Numbered from the stretch's first letter, positions 18,012 to 27,600 are shown. The stretch: 49,086 nucleotides of DNA from Methanobacteriota archaeon (GCA_002710015.1 PAOW01000034.1:1-49086); one strand, 5' to 3'. Numbers and translations are program-made. The notes: generated by a model from the letters alone, not told the origin.

Positions 18012-18527
18012 ATGGGCCGCAGGCGTGAAGAGAAGGTAGACGAAGAAGAGTTAGCTCGTCTAATGGGGTCTGCTGAAGGAGAATCATCAAAAATCCGTGT
18101 CAAAATGCCCAACACCAAGGTAAACGAGATGTTCGCAATCGCTGAGCAGATACTCGGTGGTCGCAGAGTAAATGTCCTTTGTGCAGACGGAGATACAAGG
18201 ATGGCAAGAATTCCTGGAAAGATGCGCCGCAGGCAATGGGTTAGAGAAGGAGATTTGATCATTGTTTGGCCCTGGGATTTTCAAGATTCAAAGGCAGATG
18301 TAAAGCACAGATACACCAAAACTCAAGCTCTCTATCTTTCAAGAAAAGGCGTTCTTCCGGCAGAAGTCGATATATTCGGAATGAACACTCAGGTTGATGA
18401 CTTTGATGATGAGGACGGACTGTTTGCATCCAGTAGCGAAGAAGAGCCTGAAGGGGTAGCTGAAGAATTAGGAGACGAATTTGAAGACGGTGATGACGAC
18501 GACGAGATCAACGATCTCTTCGGATGA
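18012..18527 (+). CDS. eif1A: Translation initiation factor 1A with long acidic C-terminal tail
   Basis: 171 residues; archaeal aIF1A is usually about 100-115. The factor binds the A site of the small ribosomal subunit during initiation. Residues 38-110 form the OB (S1-like) fold: NEMFAIAEQILGGRRVNVLC, MARIPGKMRRRQWVREGD and IIVWPWDFQDSKADVKHRY are classic eIF1A. The N-terminal tail is basic, as in the family. Residues 128-171 are strongly acidic and end in DDDDEINDLFG, reminiscent in position and charge of the eukaryotic eIF1A tail ending DIDDI. It is followed closely by RIO1 and a KH protein, a common archaeal ribosome-assembly cluster. Confidence 0.93.
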   Translation: MGRRREEKVDEEELARLMGSAEGESSKIRVKMPNTKVNEMFAIAEQILGGRRVNVLCADGDTRMARIPGKMRRRQWVREGDLIIVWPWDFQDSKADVKHRYTKTQALYLSRKGVLPAEVDIFGMNTQVDDFDDEDGLFASSSEEEPEGVAEELGDEFEDGDDDDEINDLFG

Positions 18528-18561
18528 TTAAACGTCGCCTCAATTTTATGGAGGCTTGGAT

Positions 18562-19530
18562 ATGGGACGTCGCTCTGATTGGGATGATGAATTATCAAAA
18601 AATACCAAGCAGCGCAGGCACAACCGTAAGCGCCGAAAAATGAATGCTGATGAGGAATTCATGGAAGGGGAATCATCTGAGTTTGTTCGCAGTCTGGACA
18701 ATACCAAAGGAACAAGTTGGATGGCGGAAAAGAAGTACAAACGAATGTTTAACGAGATTGAAGAAGGTCTTTCTGGGGTTTTAGGTGACGGGCCTTTTGA
18801 GTGGGTTGACCGTAGGGTATTCGATGCTGTATTCGATAGATTAACACTTCTAAGTTTGTATAAGCTAATGAAAAATGGTGTTATTGACACACTTGATTTC
18901 CCAATCGCCCGGGGCAAGGAGGCTCACGTCTTTCACGGATCCAGTGAAAGTGGTCCTGTTGCAGTCAAAATTTTTCATACCTCAAATGCAGTGTTCAAAA
19001 ATCTAGTTCAATATATCGAGGGGGATCCTAGATTTACTGGCCTAAAGAGAAGACATAGAGACCTAGTTGATATTTGGGTCAGGAAGGAATTTAGGAACCT
19101 TTCTAGATTAGAAAAATGGGGACTAGCTGTGCCTAAGCCATTAGGCGTGCACAAGAATATCCTCGTTATGGAATATTTAGGAACAGATATAGCTCCTTCT
19201 CCAAGATTAAGGGATGTTGAAGTAAATGACGCAAAAGCAGTCTATGACGAACTTTTGGAATTCCTTGCAATCTCTTGGCAGAAAGCAAACATGGTGCACG
19301 GTGATTTTTCCCCATACAATATCATGTGGCACGGAGATAGGCCTGTTGTAATCGATGTTGGTCAGGCGGTTGTGCAGTCTCACCCTAAGAGCCAAGAGTT
19401 CCTTGTTAGGGATGTCACAAGGTTGGTTGAATGGGCTAATAAAGCAGGATTAGACACTAACCTAGCTGAAGCTATGTATGACGTTTTGGAAATGGATTTA
19501 TCACATATTGAGGAAATCCATAGCGCTTAA
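18562..19530 (+). CDS. rio1: RIO1-type serine kinase
   Basis: 322 residues. RIO1 is an atypical kinase/ATPase acting in late maturation of the small ribosomal subunit. Visible elements are the ATP-binding segment ARGKEAHVFHG with the catalytic Lys136 in PVAVKIF, the catalytic loop VHGDFSPYN with Asp248, and the metal-binding VVIDVGQAVVQSHP with Asp265 (RIO family 'IDv.Q.v...HP'). A basic N-terminal tail (KQRRHNRKRRK) is expected for RNA contact. Start ATG 18562 is chosen over TTG 18556 because GGAGG lies 7 nt upstream. It sits between aIF1A and a KH protein. Confidence 0.94.
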   Translation: MGRRSDWDDELSKNTKQRRHNRKRRKMNADEEFMEGESSEFVRSLDNTKGTSWMAEKKYKRMFNEIEEGLSGVLGDGPFEWVDRRVFDAVFDRLTLLSLYKLMKNGVIDTLDFPIARGKEAHVFHGSSESGPVAVKIFHTSNAVFKNLVQYIEGDPRFTGLKRRHRDLVDIWVRKEFRNLSRLEKWGLAVPKPLGVHKNILVMEYLGTDIAPSPRLRDVEVNDAKAVYDELLEFLAISWQKANMVHGDFSPYNIMWHGDRPVVIDVGQAVVQSHPKSQEFLVRDVTRLVEWANKAGLDTNLAEAMYDVLEMDLSHIEEIHSA

Positions 19531-19545
19531 GCAATCCTACATATC

Positions 19546-20322
19546 TTGAAGAAGGGATTCCTTCCCCCGAAGTCTATGCGTCAACCTTTACCAAGGGTTC
19601 CTAAAGACCGCATTGCGGTTCTCATTGGTGCCAAAGGTGCAACAAGAAAAGAGCTTGAGAGAGCTGCCGGTTGTAAGCACATACAGATTGATTCCGTCAC
19701 TGGTGAAATCGATGTTACTTGGCCTGAACCGGGAGAATTCGACCCAGTAAAGGCTCTCAAATTACCAGACGTAATCAAGGCTGTTGGGAGAGGAATGGCC
19801 CCAAATCGCGCAATACAACTCCTGCAGGATGACTGGTTTTTCGAGATTGTAGACCTCAGAGAGCATGTCGGGAAAAAATCTAGCCAACAAAGGAGAATTC
19901 GTGCGAGAATAATTGGTTCAGAGGGTAAAATTCGCAAAATGATAGAACAGCATACTGGTGCTGAGATTTCAATATACAAGTCAACAGTTGTTTTGGTTGG
20001 TGACGGCGAAGGACTCTCAAGCGCCAGACAGGCAATTGAAATGTTGGCCAGAGGAAGCGAGCACGGGACAGTTATGAAATTCTTGGAGCGTGAAAGAAAG
20101 AGGTCAAGGCTTGATGGCAGATCTATCGATTACGTTGAAGTAAAATCAGATATAAAGGTTGAATCCGGCGAATTCCAAGATTTAGTGCCCGGCCTAGCAG
20201 CTGTTGCTGACAGAAGAAACCGCCGTCTTAAGGCAGTTCAGGTTGACCCAGAGGACAAGGAAGAAGTTCGAGAAATGATGGAGTTATCTGAGGATGAGAA
20301 TGTTAGTTGGGAGGAGGAGTAA
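19546..20322 (+). CDS. KH-domain ribosome-assembly protein (Dim2/Pno1-like)
   Basis: 258 residues. Two KH domains are seen: the first with GAKGATRKELE (about residue 28) and the second with IIGSEGKIRKMIEQHTGAE (about residue 124), the latter a textbook 'IG..G.....IE..TG..I'. The order and spacing match archaeal Dim2/Pno1, a partner of RIO1 in 16S rRNA 3'-end processing, and the gene order supports this. A C-terminal extension (about 190-258) is charged and acidic. Start TTG 19546 or ATG 19576 are both possible; neither has a clear ribosome-binding site. The stop overlaps the 3' end of the convergent gene by 20 bp. Confidence 0.88.
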   Translation: MKKGFLPPKSMRQPLPRVPKDRIAVLIGAKGATRKELERAAGCKHIQIDSVTGEIDVTWPEPGEFDPVKALKLPDVIKAVGRGMAPNRAIQLLQDDWFFEIVDLREHVGKKSSQQRRIRARIIGSEGKIRKMIEQHTGAEISIYKSTVVLVGDGEGLSSARQAIEMLARGSEHGTVMKFLERERKRSRLDGRSIDYVEVKSDIKVESGEFQDLVPGLAAVADRRNRRLKAVQVDPEDKEEVREMMELSEDENVSWEEE

Positions 20323-22156
20323 CCTTCTTTCTTTGATACCAAGATATAACAAACCCTGCCAGTAGTATTGCGATTATTCCTGGTGCAAATGAGGTCACAA
20401 CTCCAACGCTTGAGACACTAGCACCAGTCACCATCATGTAGTTGAAATTGTTAGTTTCATCTCTCTCATCGATGACATTTGTAGGGTCAATCACTAGTCT
20501 AATGTCCCACTGTCCTGTATTTGGAACAACATATTCCCAAACAACCTCTTCACACATACAATCATCACTTAAATTACCAGACTGAATGACGTGAGTATCC
20601 ATAGTTGTCCAGTCAATATCTTCGGATCTATCAGCAGGAGCGACTTGCATTTGTACGGTAACAGAACCACCATACAATTGATTTGCTTCTAACATACCAT
20701 AAATCTCAATTTTACCATTATCACTGCCCGGTCTTACAACTAATTTATCGATATTTGTTAGACTAGAATTCCATGTTAGGTCAAGCCCAGGAAGTATTTG
20801 AAACGCTCTTGGGATTGTGATTAACTCGTTACCCGCATTGTCGTTTACAACCGCTCTGAGCATCAGGTATTGCCTTGATTTGGTTGCCCATGAAGCAACC
20901 CCCATAGTACCTTCAAGTCCCGTAACACCAAGGTCGATCCACCTTCCAGATTGATCGGGTGTAGCACCAACACCATTCAAATCAAATCCATACTGGATTT
21001 TTGAATTATTATTATCGATACCAGATTGGAGGTCCTGTGCTTGAAATGAGATATTTATCGGTCCTTGGAGGCTGGTTGTCATCTCATCAACACTCCATCC
21101 AATGCCCTCAGGTTCACTAGTATCTACCTTAACATCGACATCTATTTTACTACCTATATTACCTACATTATCAACTGCCCTTAAGCTGATTTGATATTCT
21201 CCCTCATCGAACGATAGAGTGATAGTATCGTCTGTATAATTACTCCAAACTCCATCTTTTTGAATTTGCACGTAACTTACTCCAGATCCACTTCCATCGT
21301 CAGCTGAACTTTGTAGGTCCGAAATTATGACTGAGGTGGAGTCTGTCCAATCTCCTCCGTTTCCTATTGTGGGGGAGTTCATGGTTGGAGCAGTCCTGTC
21401 GATTCCAATGAACATAGTTTTACTGACAGAAAGTCCTGAGTTATCCCAAACGGTTAATCTTGGATTGTATGTACCCTCTCCAATGTTTCCGCTAGCCCAA
21501 TCCCAGCCATAGTTTATGTCTGTAGGTCCGTCATTCGATGGAGTTCCCGGTCCGGGCACATTTGTTAGGCTTGCATAACTTAAGTCATCATCAGATGCAC
21601 TCCAAATGAAATTCAGTGTTCCGTTTGATGCAAGTGCATACCAAGCCCTGTCTGTTGCAGTTGATCCGCCTCCATACCCAGAATTTGTTAACTGGAAATT
21701 GGTGATAATGGGGATTTGATTAGATATTAAGAATTCATCCGTGGTAAAATAATTTGTAAATTCTTGCACATCACTATCCCAAGCTCTTGCTCTAAATATC
21801 CAACTACCGTTTTCATAATCTGTTGTGTCGATATGCTTGAGCCATGGCGTGTTAGTCAAGTTATCTACGCTCGACCAATTTTCGCCGTCAGATGAAATAT
21901 CGATTTCGATACTCGAAATGTTTCCTGTCCCAGTAGACGAGAAGCTGAGCGTGAATAATCCATTGATTTCTTGATTTTCGGCAGGTCCATTAGCAAAGAT
22001 GAGATTCAGATTACTATTCGAAAGTTTGACCTTTGAATTATCTGACAAAAAGACATCACCGCTTTGACCCATGGTCATGCACAACATGACAATAAGGACG
22101 GAGATAACACGTCTCATCAGGTTATTGAGGTCACCTCTGCCCTTCAATGCTCGCAT
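20303..22156 (-). CDS. Secreted multi-domain beta-sandwich protein, C-terminally anchored
   Basis: 617 residues. The N-terminus has a hydrophobic export signal (RRVISVLIVMLCMTMG) and the C-terminus has one helix (SFAPGIIAILLAGFVISWYQ) followed by KK, so the bulk lies outside the cell. The body contains Ig/cadherin-like modules, with phrases such as DRTAPTMNSPTIG, GEYQISLRAVDNVGN and LMLRAVVNDNAGN seen in bacterial 'Ig-like, group' repeats. A last CARDB-like module carries VIDERDETNNFNY. No enzyme domain is visible. Start ATG 22156 is chosen over GTG 22168 because GAGGGTGG lies 8 nt upstream of it. It converges with the KH gene (20-bp overlap) and diverges from the next gene. Confidence 0.8.
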   Translation of the reverse strand: MRALKGRGDLNNLMRRVISVLIVMLCMTMGQSGDVFLSDNSKVKLSNSNLNLIFANGPAENQEINGLFTLSFSSTGTGNISSIEIDISSDGENWSSVDNLTNTPWLKHIDTTDYENGSWIFRARAWDSDVQEFTNYFTTDEFLISNQIPIITNFQLTNSGYGGGSTATDRAWYALASNGTLNFIWSASDDDLSYASLTNVPGPGTPSNDGPTDINYGWDWASGNIGEGTYNPRLTVWDNSGLSVSKTMFIGIDRTAPTMNSPTIGNGGDWTDSTSVIISDLQSSADDGSGSGVSYVQIQKDGVWSNYTDDTITLSFDEGEYQISLRAVDNVGNIGSKIDVDVKVDTSEPEGIGWSVDEMTTSLQGPINISFQAQDLQSGIDNNNSKIQYGFDLNGVGATPDQSGRWIDLGVTGLEGTMGVASWATKSRQYLMLRAVVNDNAGNELITIPRAFQILPGLDLTWNSSLTNIDKLVVRPGSDNGKIEIYGMLEANQLYGGSVTVQMQVAPADRSEDIDWTTMDTHVIQSGNLSDDCMCEEVVWEYVVPNTGQWDIRLVIDPTNVIDERDETNNFNYMMVTGASVSSVGVVTSFAPGIIAILLAGFVISWYQRKKVTPPPN

Positions 22157-22167
22157 TATTTCTGCCA

Positions 22168-22195
22168 CCCTCGAGGGCTCTTGCGGAATAAAAAT
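22168..22195 (-). promoter_or_regulatory. Divergent promoter region with palindrome and TATA-like box
   Basis: Upstream of the minus-strand gene an AT run reads TATTTTTATT on that strand (about 22186-22195), some 34 nt before its ATG, as expected for an archaeal TATA element. A 10-bp palindrome CCCTCGAGGG (22168-22177) sits between it and the start and could be a regulator site or part of the ribosome-binding region. Confidence 0.35.
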
Positions 22196-22257
22196 ACGAT
22201 GCCAATCAGGTGCTAACAGTCGGTTGTTTCAAGTGCTAAACCCACTCTCTTGTAACT

Positions 22258-25023
22258 ATGGCAAGAGCGTTTTTCACGACGGTTATCCTCGCGATGTTGG
22301 TTCTTGCAGTAGTTCCAATGCCGTCTCAGGCAGAGGATAGTGGAGGTGTTCAAGCATCGCCTTCAACAGTTGCAGTTACACCTTCAAACCCAGTTGAAGG
22401 TGGTTCTATCACTATTAGGTTGACGTTGTATAATTCAAATAATTTTGATGCGGACGACGTTCTTTACAAATTTTATTGGAATGGTCTCGATTCTAACAAA
22501 TTGATATCAGCAAACACAGTAGATATTCCTGCGGAATCAACAGTAGACGTTGAGCAAATTAAATCTGGACTCACAGTTGGCGAGCATAAAATTTGGATTG
22601 CATTCGAATACGCAGATAGCGGTGAACAAATCTTCTATCGCGAGATTACCGTTGGTGGTCTAGCAGACTTAGAGGCCACGACAATTATTACCACACCTAA
22701 TGGAGTCAAAAGCGGTGAAAATGTAACTATCTCTACCGAGGTAAGCAATACCGGTTCGGAAGATGCTGATGCCAGCAGAATGCAGATTGATCTCGGAGAC
22801 CATTCTCAGATATTTGAAGTTCCATCTGTTTTATCTGGAGAAAGTTTGTGGGTTAATCAAACATTACAGGCTCCCTCATCTGGCGCATACACAGTTTTTG
22901 TTACATTAGATTTGGATGATGCTGTTGTCGAAGCAGATGAAGATAATCTGTTTTCTAGTTCATTGACAATTGAACAACGAATGGACCTTTCTCATCTTGG
23001 CGAAATATCCGTAAATGTCGAGCAGGGTGCACTAGAGGGTCCATGGACTGTATCTGGGATAATCAAGAGGACAGGCGGAGATGGAACAACACAAGTTCCT
23101 ATGCGACTGGAGATAAAAGATGACGTTGGAAATGATATCCCTCTTCCAACATTCTACGTGAATGTAAGTGGAAGCGAAAACGCTCAGCAACCATGGTCTT
23201 TCTCATTGCTAAACAACTACATTTCAACATTATCCTCAGGTAATCACGAAGTAACAGCAGTAATCGATCCATACCTTACAGGTGATTTCATACAAGAAAC
23301 AACAGACAACGATCGCTCTAGTGCCTATTTCGATAAGTATGACATTCCAGATATTTCTGTCGATCCTTACGCAATACCATCGATTAGTAGCGTTACTAGT
23401 GGTAATAATGTAGTCTGGACAGTTGCGATCACTAACTCTGGAGAGGTTGAGGCACAGGGTAGATTGATTTACACTTGGGAAGGGCAGACATATGGCGAGT
23501 CGTCACAACAAATAATCAACTTACTACCTTCTGAAACATACCTTTGGACAGCAACTTTGCCAACCGAGAGCGGTTCCCATATTGCATACTTTGATGCACA
23601 ATGGATTCCAACCTCTAGTTCATATGACAGCAATCCGCTAAATTCAGTAGCAAATGGTAGCGTAGAGGTGACAGCCCAACTAAAACTAGACTGGCTCCCA
23701 ATCACAATGAAACTTCAGGATTCAAATGGTGAAATAGCATCCACTCCTCTCGATGCTGGCAAGAAATATCAACTATCTATTAACATGAGTTCCAAGGAAG
23801 TTGGAAGTGTCAATTACTCTTGTGAAGATGAATTCGGTCAAGAATACGACACCGGTGTAATTACGATAACTTCCAGCGGTCAGAGATACAAAATTTCGTG
23901 TGAATTTACAGCATCTGCTCCTTTTACAAGTGTTAACTTAGTAATTAGCGACCCCGCAGTAGGTGACTCTTTCTCTAGGAATTATGATACTCAGGAATCA
24001 GCTAGTAAAGTTGCTGATGAAGCAGGAGATATGAATTACATGACGGCAGGTTTGATTGCAATCATTTGTTTAGTTTTGATTGCGATCCTAATCGCTGCAA
24101 TAATTTTGACAAGAGAGGTTGAAGAAGAAGTTGAGAGAGATATATTCGATTACTGCCCTGCTTGTGATGGTGAGTTGGAGGGTGGAGAAGATAGGTGTCC
24201 GTCGTGTTCATTTAATCTAAAGAAAGCTAGGAAGCAGTTCCATGATTGCGAAACCTGTGGTGAATCTATACCTGATTTATTATCCAACTGTCCTTATTGT
24301 GGTGTTGCTCAGGATGTATCGAGTTACTTTGAAAAGAGACAAAGAAGAGTGGTAGAGAAAGAAACTATTGCTTTGGTTGAGGATGAAGAAGATCCAGAAA
24401 CCATTCATGCAGCAGGGTATGAAGGATTCGAAGATGCAGTCAAAGAGTTTGGCTATGATGTGGACGACCTTGAGGAACACTGGGATGAAAACATCGCAAG
24501 AGCTGAGAGAGAGGTTGAGGAAGCCTATGATAGAAGAATGGCTGAAGAAGAGGAACTTGAATACGATGACGAGGAAGCAATGAATATTGTAACAACTTCA
24601 TTAAAGTCCATAGAGGAAACCTTCGAAGGTCATGATATTGATGCAATTCTACAGGATAAGGAGATAAGATCCCATGCTGATGATGGTGGCGAACTTACGG
24701 CAAGTGATGCTGATATCCGGGCGAGGTTATTCGAAATTACAGGAGAGCGAGGAGTTCTACCCGGAGAGGAAGTGAATATAGGAATGGGAGTTCAAGATAG
24801 ATCGCTTGCAGGTAATGCATTACCTGATGATGCCATGGATTTCTCGTTCGACGAGGAAGATGACGAGGTAAATCCTGCTGCGGCCGCAGCCGCAGAAACA
24901 AGAAGACGCAGAGGCGTTAGAAGGAAGGCAAAGCAAACAACAACGGCAGAATGTGGCGCTTGTGGTGCAGAGATTCCTCAAGACGCAACGGAATGCCCAA
25001 CTTGTGGTGCCAAGTTCGAATGA
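22258..25023 (+). CDS. CARDB surface protein with one membrane helix and cytoplasmic zinc ribbons
   Basis: 921 residues. Signal peptide ARAFFTTVILAMLVLAVVPM; then several CARDB-type domains (for example EADEDNLFSSSL near residue 225); one strong transmembrane helix at about 594-616. The cytoplasmic part starts with two zinc ribbons, C633/C636/C647/C650 and C664/C667/C678/C681. A long acidic, partly coiled-coil stretch follows, and a third zinc ribbon C899/C902/C913/C916 ends the protein. This topology links an outside binding module to inside zinc fingers across one helix. It could be a sensor, an assembly scaffold or an anchor. No kinase or protease domain is seen. About 100 bp separate it from the divergent secreted-protein gene. 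Confidence 0.85.
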   Translation: MARAFFTTVILAMLVLAVVPMPSQAEDSGGVQASPSTVAVTPSNPVEGGSITIRLTLYNSNNFDADDVLYKFYWNGLDSNKLISANTVDIPAESTVDVEQIKSGLTVGEHKIWIAFEYADSGEQIFYREITVGGLADLEATTIITTPNGVKSGENVTISTEVSNTGSEDADASRMQIDLGDHSQIFEVPSVLSGESLWVNQTLQAPSSGAYTVFVTLDLDDAVVEADEDNLFSSSLTIEQRMDLSHLGEISVNVEQGALEGPWTVSGIIKRTGGDGTTQVPMRLEIKDDVGNDIPLPTFYVNVSGSENAQQPWSFSLLNNYISTLSSGNHEVTAVIDPYLTGDFIQETTDNDRSSAYFDKYDIPDISVDPYAIPSISSVTSGNNVVWTVAITNSGEVEAQGRLIYTWEGQTYGESSQQIINLLPSETYLWTATLPTESGSHIAYFDAQWIPTSSSYDSNPLNSVANGSVEVTAQLKLDWLPITMKLQDSNGEIASTPLDAGKKYQLSINMSSKEVGSVNYSCEDEFGQEYDTGVITITSSGQRYKISCEFTASAPFTSVNLVISDPAVGDSFSRNYDTQESASKVADEAGDMNYMTAGLIAIICLVLIAILIAAIILTREVEEEVERDIFDYCPACDGELEGGEDRCPSCSFNLKKARKQFHDCETCGESIPDLLSNCPYCGVAQDVSSYFEKRQRRVVEKETIALVEDEEDPETIHAAGYEGFEDAVKEFGYDVDDLEEHWDENIARAEREVEEAYDRRMAEEEELEYDDEEAMNIVTTSLKSIEETFEGHDIDAILQDKEIRSHADDGGELTASDADIRARLFEITGERGVLPGEEVNIGMGVQDRSLAGNALPDDAMDFSFDEEDDEVNPAAAAAAETRRRRGVRRKAKQTTTAECGACGAEIPQDATECPTCGAKFE

Positions 25024-25169
25024 GTGCCTGTCAGTACTCATAGGGTTCGTCATTGCGCTAGCTCGGCTGACCCTCTTGACTTCATTCAGGCATCGCTACC
25101 TAAGTTCGTTCAATCTTTGAATCCATCGAAGCGAGTTATTGATACATTAGTTAGACTTGGGTGGGTCTG

Positions 25170-25733
25170 ATGAGGGCAAGAGTAACTATGTCAGCCTTCT
25201 TCATGCTTGCCATCCTGATGGCTTCCAGTAGCGGTTGTATAGGGCTTGTCCCAGCACGTGAGATGATGGAAAAGATGAGAGATCCGCCCAGTTTAGAAGA
25301 AATTGAGCATAGAATAAATGCCTCCCATGTTTTTGCAACAAATATTGAAGATATCCAAGGGTCAACACAGTATTCTAGTCAACAGACTTTCGATGTAGAC
25401 GAGAATGTTGTAGAGATAAGTGCCTACATTTCCACACAAATGCCACTAGAATTGGTAATTCCAGGAATTCCTACAGAGGCTAGATATGTTTCAGCAACAC
25501 TAACCGACGCAGATAATCAGGTAGTCTGGCAAGCTGAAATTACAGAGACTGAACGAAAAATGGTTGAAACATTTACGCAGCCATTAGCTCAGGGAGAATG
25601 GACTCTAGATGTTGAGGCTAGAGGATATGGAGAGGAAATCGCCAACCTTTACAAAGACTCATTCCAAGTTTTGATAAAAATAGAGAGACAATGTTGGTTA
25701 TACCCTAATGAGCTTATTTGCTCTTATGACTAG
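25170..25733 (+). CDS. Small lipoprotein of unknown function
   Basis: 187 residues. The start (MRARVTMSAFFMLAILMAS) leads to SSSGC, a lipobox with a Cys at about position 23, so the protein is likely lipid-anchored outside the membrane. The mature part has a helical start (EMMEKMRDPPSLEEIEHRI) and then a beta-rich half (residues 70-170) with YVSATLTDADNQVVWQAEI, similar in style to a single Ig-like fold. No family recognised. Start ATG 25170 follows GGGTGGG; a GTG at 25161 is the alternative. It follows the zinc-ribbon protein after 146 bp of sequence in which I see no gene. Confidence 0.65.
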   Translation: MRARVTMSAFFMLAILMASSSGCIGLVPAREMMEKMRDPPSLEEIEHRINASHVFATNIEDIQGSTQYSSQQTFDVDENVVEISAYISTQMPLELVIPGIPTEARYVSATLTDADNQVVWQAEITETERKMVETFTQPLAQGEWTLDVEARGYGEEIANLYKDSFQVLIKIERQCWLYPNELICSYD

Positions 25734-25944
25734 TCTCTGAAAAATTAGGTGTTAATTGTAGGCAGTTGGCTGGTAATTTGATGATTTTTTTACTAGACCA
25801 CCGTCAAATCATAACCTTTCCGAGTGACTTGATTATGAAACGAGTAATTAACCCAAATCACATTACTGCGCTTTATTCCAAAATAATTGGCTACGAAGTG
25901 GTTATTTAGGGGGGGCTGGTGGCCCGAATGCTGGAGTCAATACT

Positions 25945-26544
25945 ATGACTGAACTGCTAATCGCCCGTGAGACTTACGAAGTTAATGCTGTGCACATAGG
26001 AACGCAGCAAAAAAGTGCAGACATGGCACAGTTTATCCAAGAGGTAAGGTCAGATGGACTATATCTCATCGACATAGAGATTACAGACGCTAGGATTAGG
26101 GCGATATCTCAATTCTTAAATCGTTACAATCCTGCAAACATTATGGTTGTTAGTGCAAGGCAATACGGTCAAAGGCCAGCAAGAAAATTTGCTGAAGCAA
26201 TTGGAGCTAATGCTGCTGTTGGTAGATTTATTCCAGGAAGTCTGACAAATCCAGCATTAAGATCTTATGTCGAGCCTGATATGTTGTTTGTCACAGACCC
26301 AGCTGCTGACCAGCAAGCACTAAGAGAGGCGGTTAACTCAGGCCTTCCAATTGTAGGAATTTGCGATGCAAACAACAATCTCAGAAATGTAGACCTAGCT
26401 CTACCTGCTAACAACAAAGGAAGAAAGTCGTTAGCCCTTCTGTATTGGGTATTAGCCCGTGAAGTTCTCAAAGAACGTGGCGAAACAACTGATGAAGATT
26501 GGGCTGCTGAACAAGATATTGAAGATTGGGAATCCACTTTCTGA
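25945..26544 (+). CDS. rps2: Ribosomal protein uS2, archaeal type
   Basis: 199 residues, typical of archaeal/eukaryotic uS2 (RPSA/Sa type, no bacterial coiled-coil insert). Recognisable segments are AVHIGTQQKS, DGLYLIDIEITDARI, SARQYGQRPARKFAEAIGA, VGRFIPGSLTNP, LFVTDPAADQQALREAVNSG and LPIVGICDANNN. These match the S2 core including the 'TDP..D..A..EA...G.P.VA..DT.N' block. The acidic C-terminus is usual for archaea. GGAG (25933-25936) precedes ATG by 8 nt, and a TTATTTA element around 25902-25908 is a plausible TATA box. Confidence 0.97.
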   Translation: MTELLIARETYEVNAVHIGTQQKSADMAQFIQEVRSDGLYLIDIEITDARIRAISQFLNRYNPANIMVVSARQYGQRPARKFAEAIGANAAVGRFIPGSLTNPALRSYVEPDMLFVTDPAADQQALREAVNSGLPIVGICDANNNLRNVDLALPANNKGRKSLALLYWVLAREVLKERGETTDEDWAAEQDIEDWESTF

Positions 26545-26572
26545 TTACAGCCTCACCCGAAGGGTGACTAAC

Positions 26573-27598
26573 ATGAGCGAATTCATCTCGCAGAAGCCCG
26601 GTCAATGGGATGGAGAGCCACGACCGCTGTTTTTGGCACCAATGTCAGGTGTTACCGACCTTCCTTACAGGTTACTCGCCAAAGAGTGTGGAGCAGATTT
26701 TACCATAACCGAATTCACAAATTCGACCGCACTGACTCGAGATGCGGCTATGTCATGGAGAAAAATGGAGACATGCGAGGATGAGAATCCATTCATTCCG
26801 CAGATATTTGGAGGCGTTTCAGCAGACATGGCTCTAGCCGCTGAATTGCTTGAAGATAGTGCAGACATAATTGACTTGAACTTTGGCTGCCCTGCTCCCA
26901 AAATAACAAAAATTTGTGCTGGGGCTGCTTTGATGGGAGAACCCAAGAATCTCATTTCGATGTGTGAAGATGTAGTCGATCGTGTAAGTATTCCAGTCAC
27001 AGCGAAAATGCGTTTGGGCACGGGGCAAGGAGACTTCAATGCAAAAGAGATATGTCAGGAGTTAGAAGGTGTTGGTATACAGAGATTATGTGTCCATGGA
27101 AGAACACTGAAACAAAGGTACTCTGGCGTAGCAGATTGGGATTATATCTCAGAAGTAGTAGATTCCGTGGAGCTGCCAGTGATTGCAAACGGTGACGTAG
27201 TAGATTCAAAATCAGCTGAAGATTGTTTGAATCATACCCATGCAGCAGGTTTGATGATAGGAAGGGGCGCTATTGGAAGGCCTTCGGTATTCGCCGAGAT
27301 CAAGGTTGGACTTGGATGGATGGAACGTGAGGATTTACCTTGGATTTCCGCTCATGATGGCGACTGGGATAGTTTGAGTTACGTAGCCCAGCAATTCGCT
27401 ACTAGACGCTGGTGTTGGAATCGCTACATTGAGTTGGCTAGAGAAACAACTGGTCTAAACATTAAGTCGATGCGTGGTCATGCTGTTTCATTCACCAAAG
27501 GTCTTCCAAGTGCAAAAAAGATTCGAAGCATAATGCATGGCAAACAGACTCGTGAAGAATTCGCACAGGCTACAAGCGAGTTCCTTGCGACCAATTAG
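26573..27598 (+). CDS. dus: tRNA-dihydrouridine synthase (Dus family)
   Basis: 341 residues. Dus enzymes are FMN-dependent and reduce uridines in tRNA. The N-terminal TIM barrel holds LFLAPMSGVTDLPYR (FMN contact), DIIDLNFGCPAPK with catalytic Cys106, VTAKMRLG, RLCVHGRTLKQRYSG (tRNA/FMN contact), LPVIANGDV and GLMIGRGAIGRP. The helical C-terminal domain is present. It is nearest to the DusB group in the ordering of these motifs. Start ATG 26573 follows GGGTGAC; the frame is open further upstream but that part overlaps uS2. Confidence 0.95.
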   Translation: MSEFISQKPGQWDGEPRPLFLAPMSGVTDLPYRLLAKECGADFTITEFTNSTALTRDAAMSWRKMETCEDENPFIPQIFGGVSADMALAAELLEDSADIIDLNFGCPAPKITKICAGAALMGEPKNLISMCEDVVDRVSIPVTAKMRLGTGQGDFNAKEICQELEGVGIQRLCVHGRTLKQRYSGVADWDYISEVVDSVELPVIANGDVVDSKSAEDCLNHTHAAGLMIGRGAIGRPSVFAEIKVGLGWMEREDLPWISAHDGDWDSLSYVAQQFATRRWCWNRYIELARETTGLNIKSMRGHAVSFTKGLPSAKKIRSIMHGKQTREEFAQATSEFLATN

Positions 27599-27600
27599 AT

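Noticed and set aside
25040-25110. Possible tRNA or other RNA gene between the zinc-ribbon protein and the lipoprotein
   Set aside because: AGGGT and ACCCT can pair and a GGTTCG occurs, but no cloverleaf with anticodon arm can be drawn.
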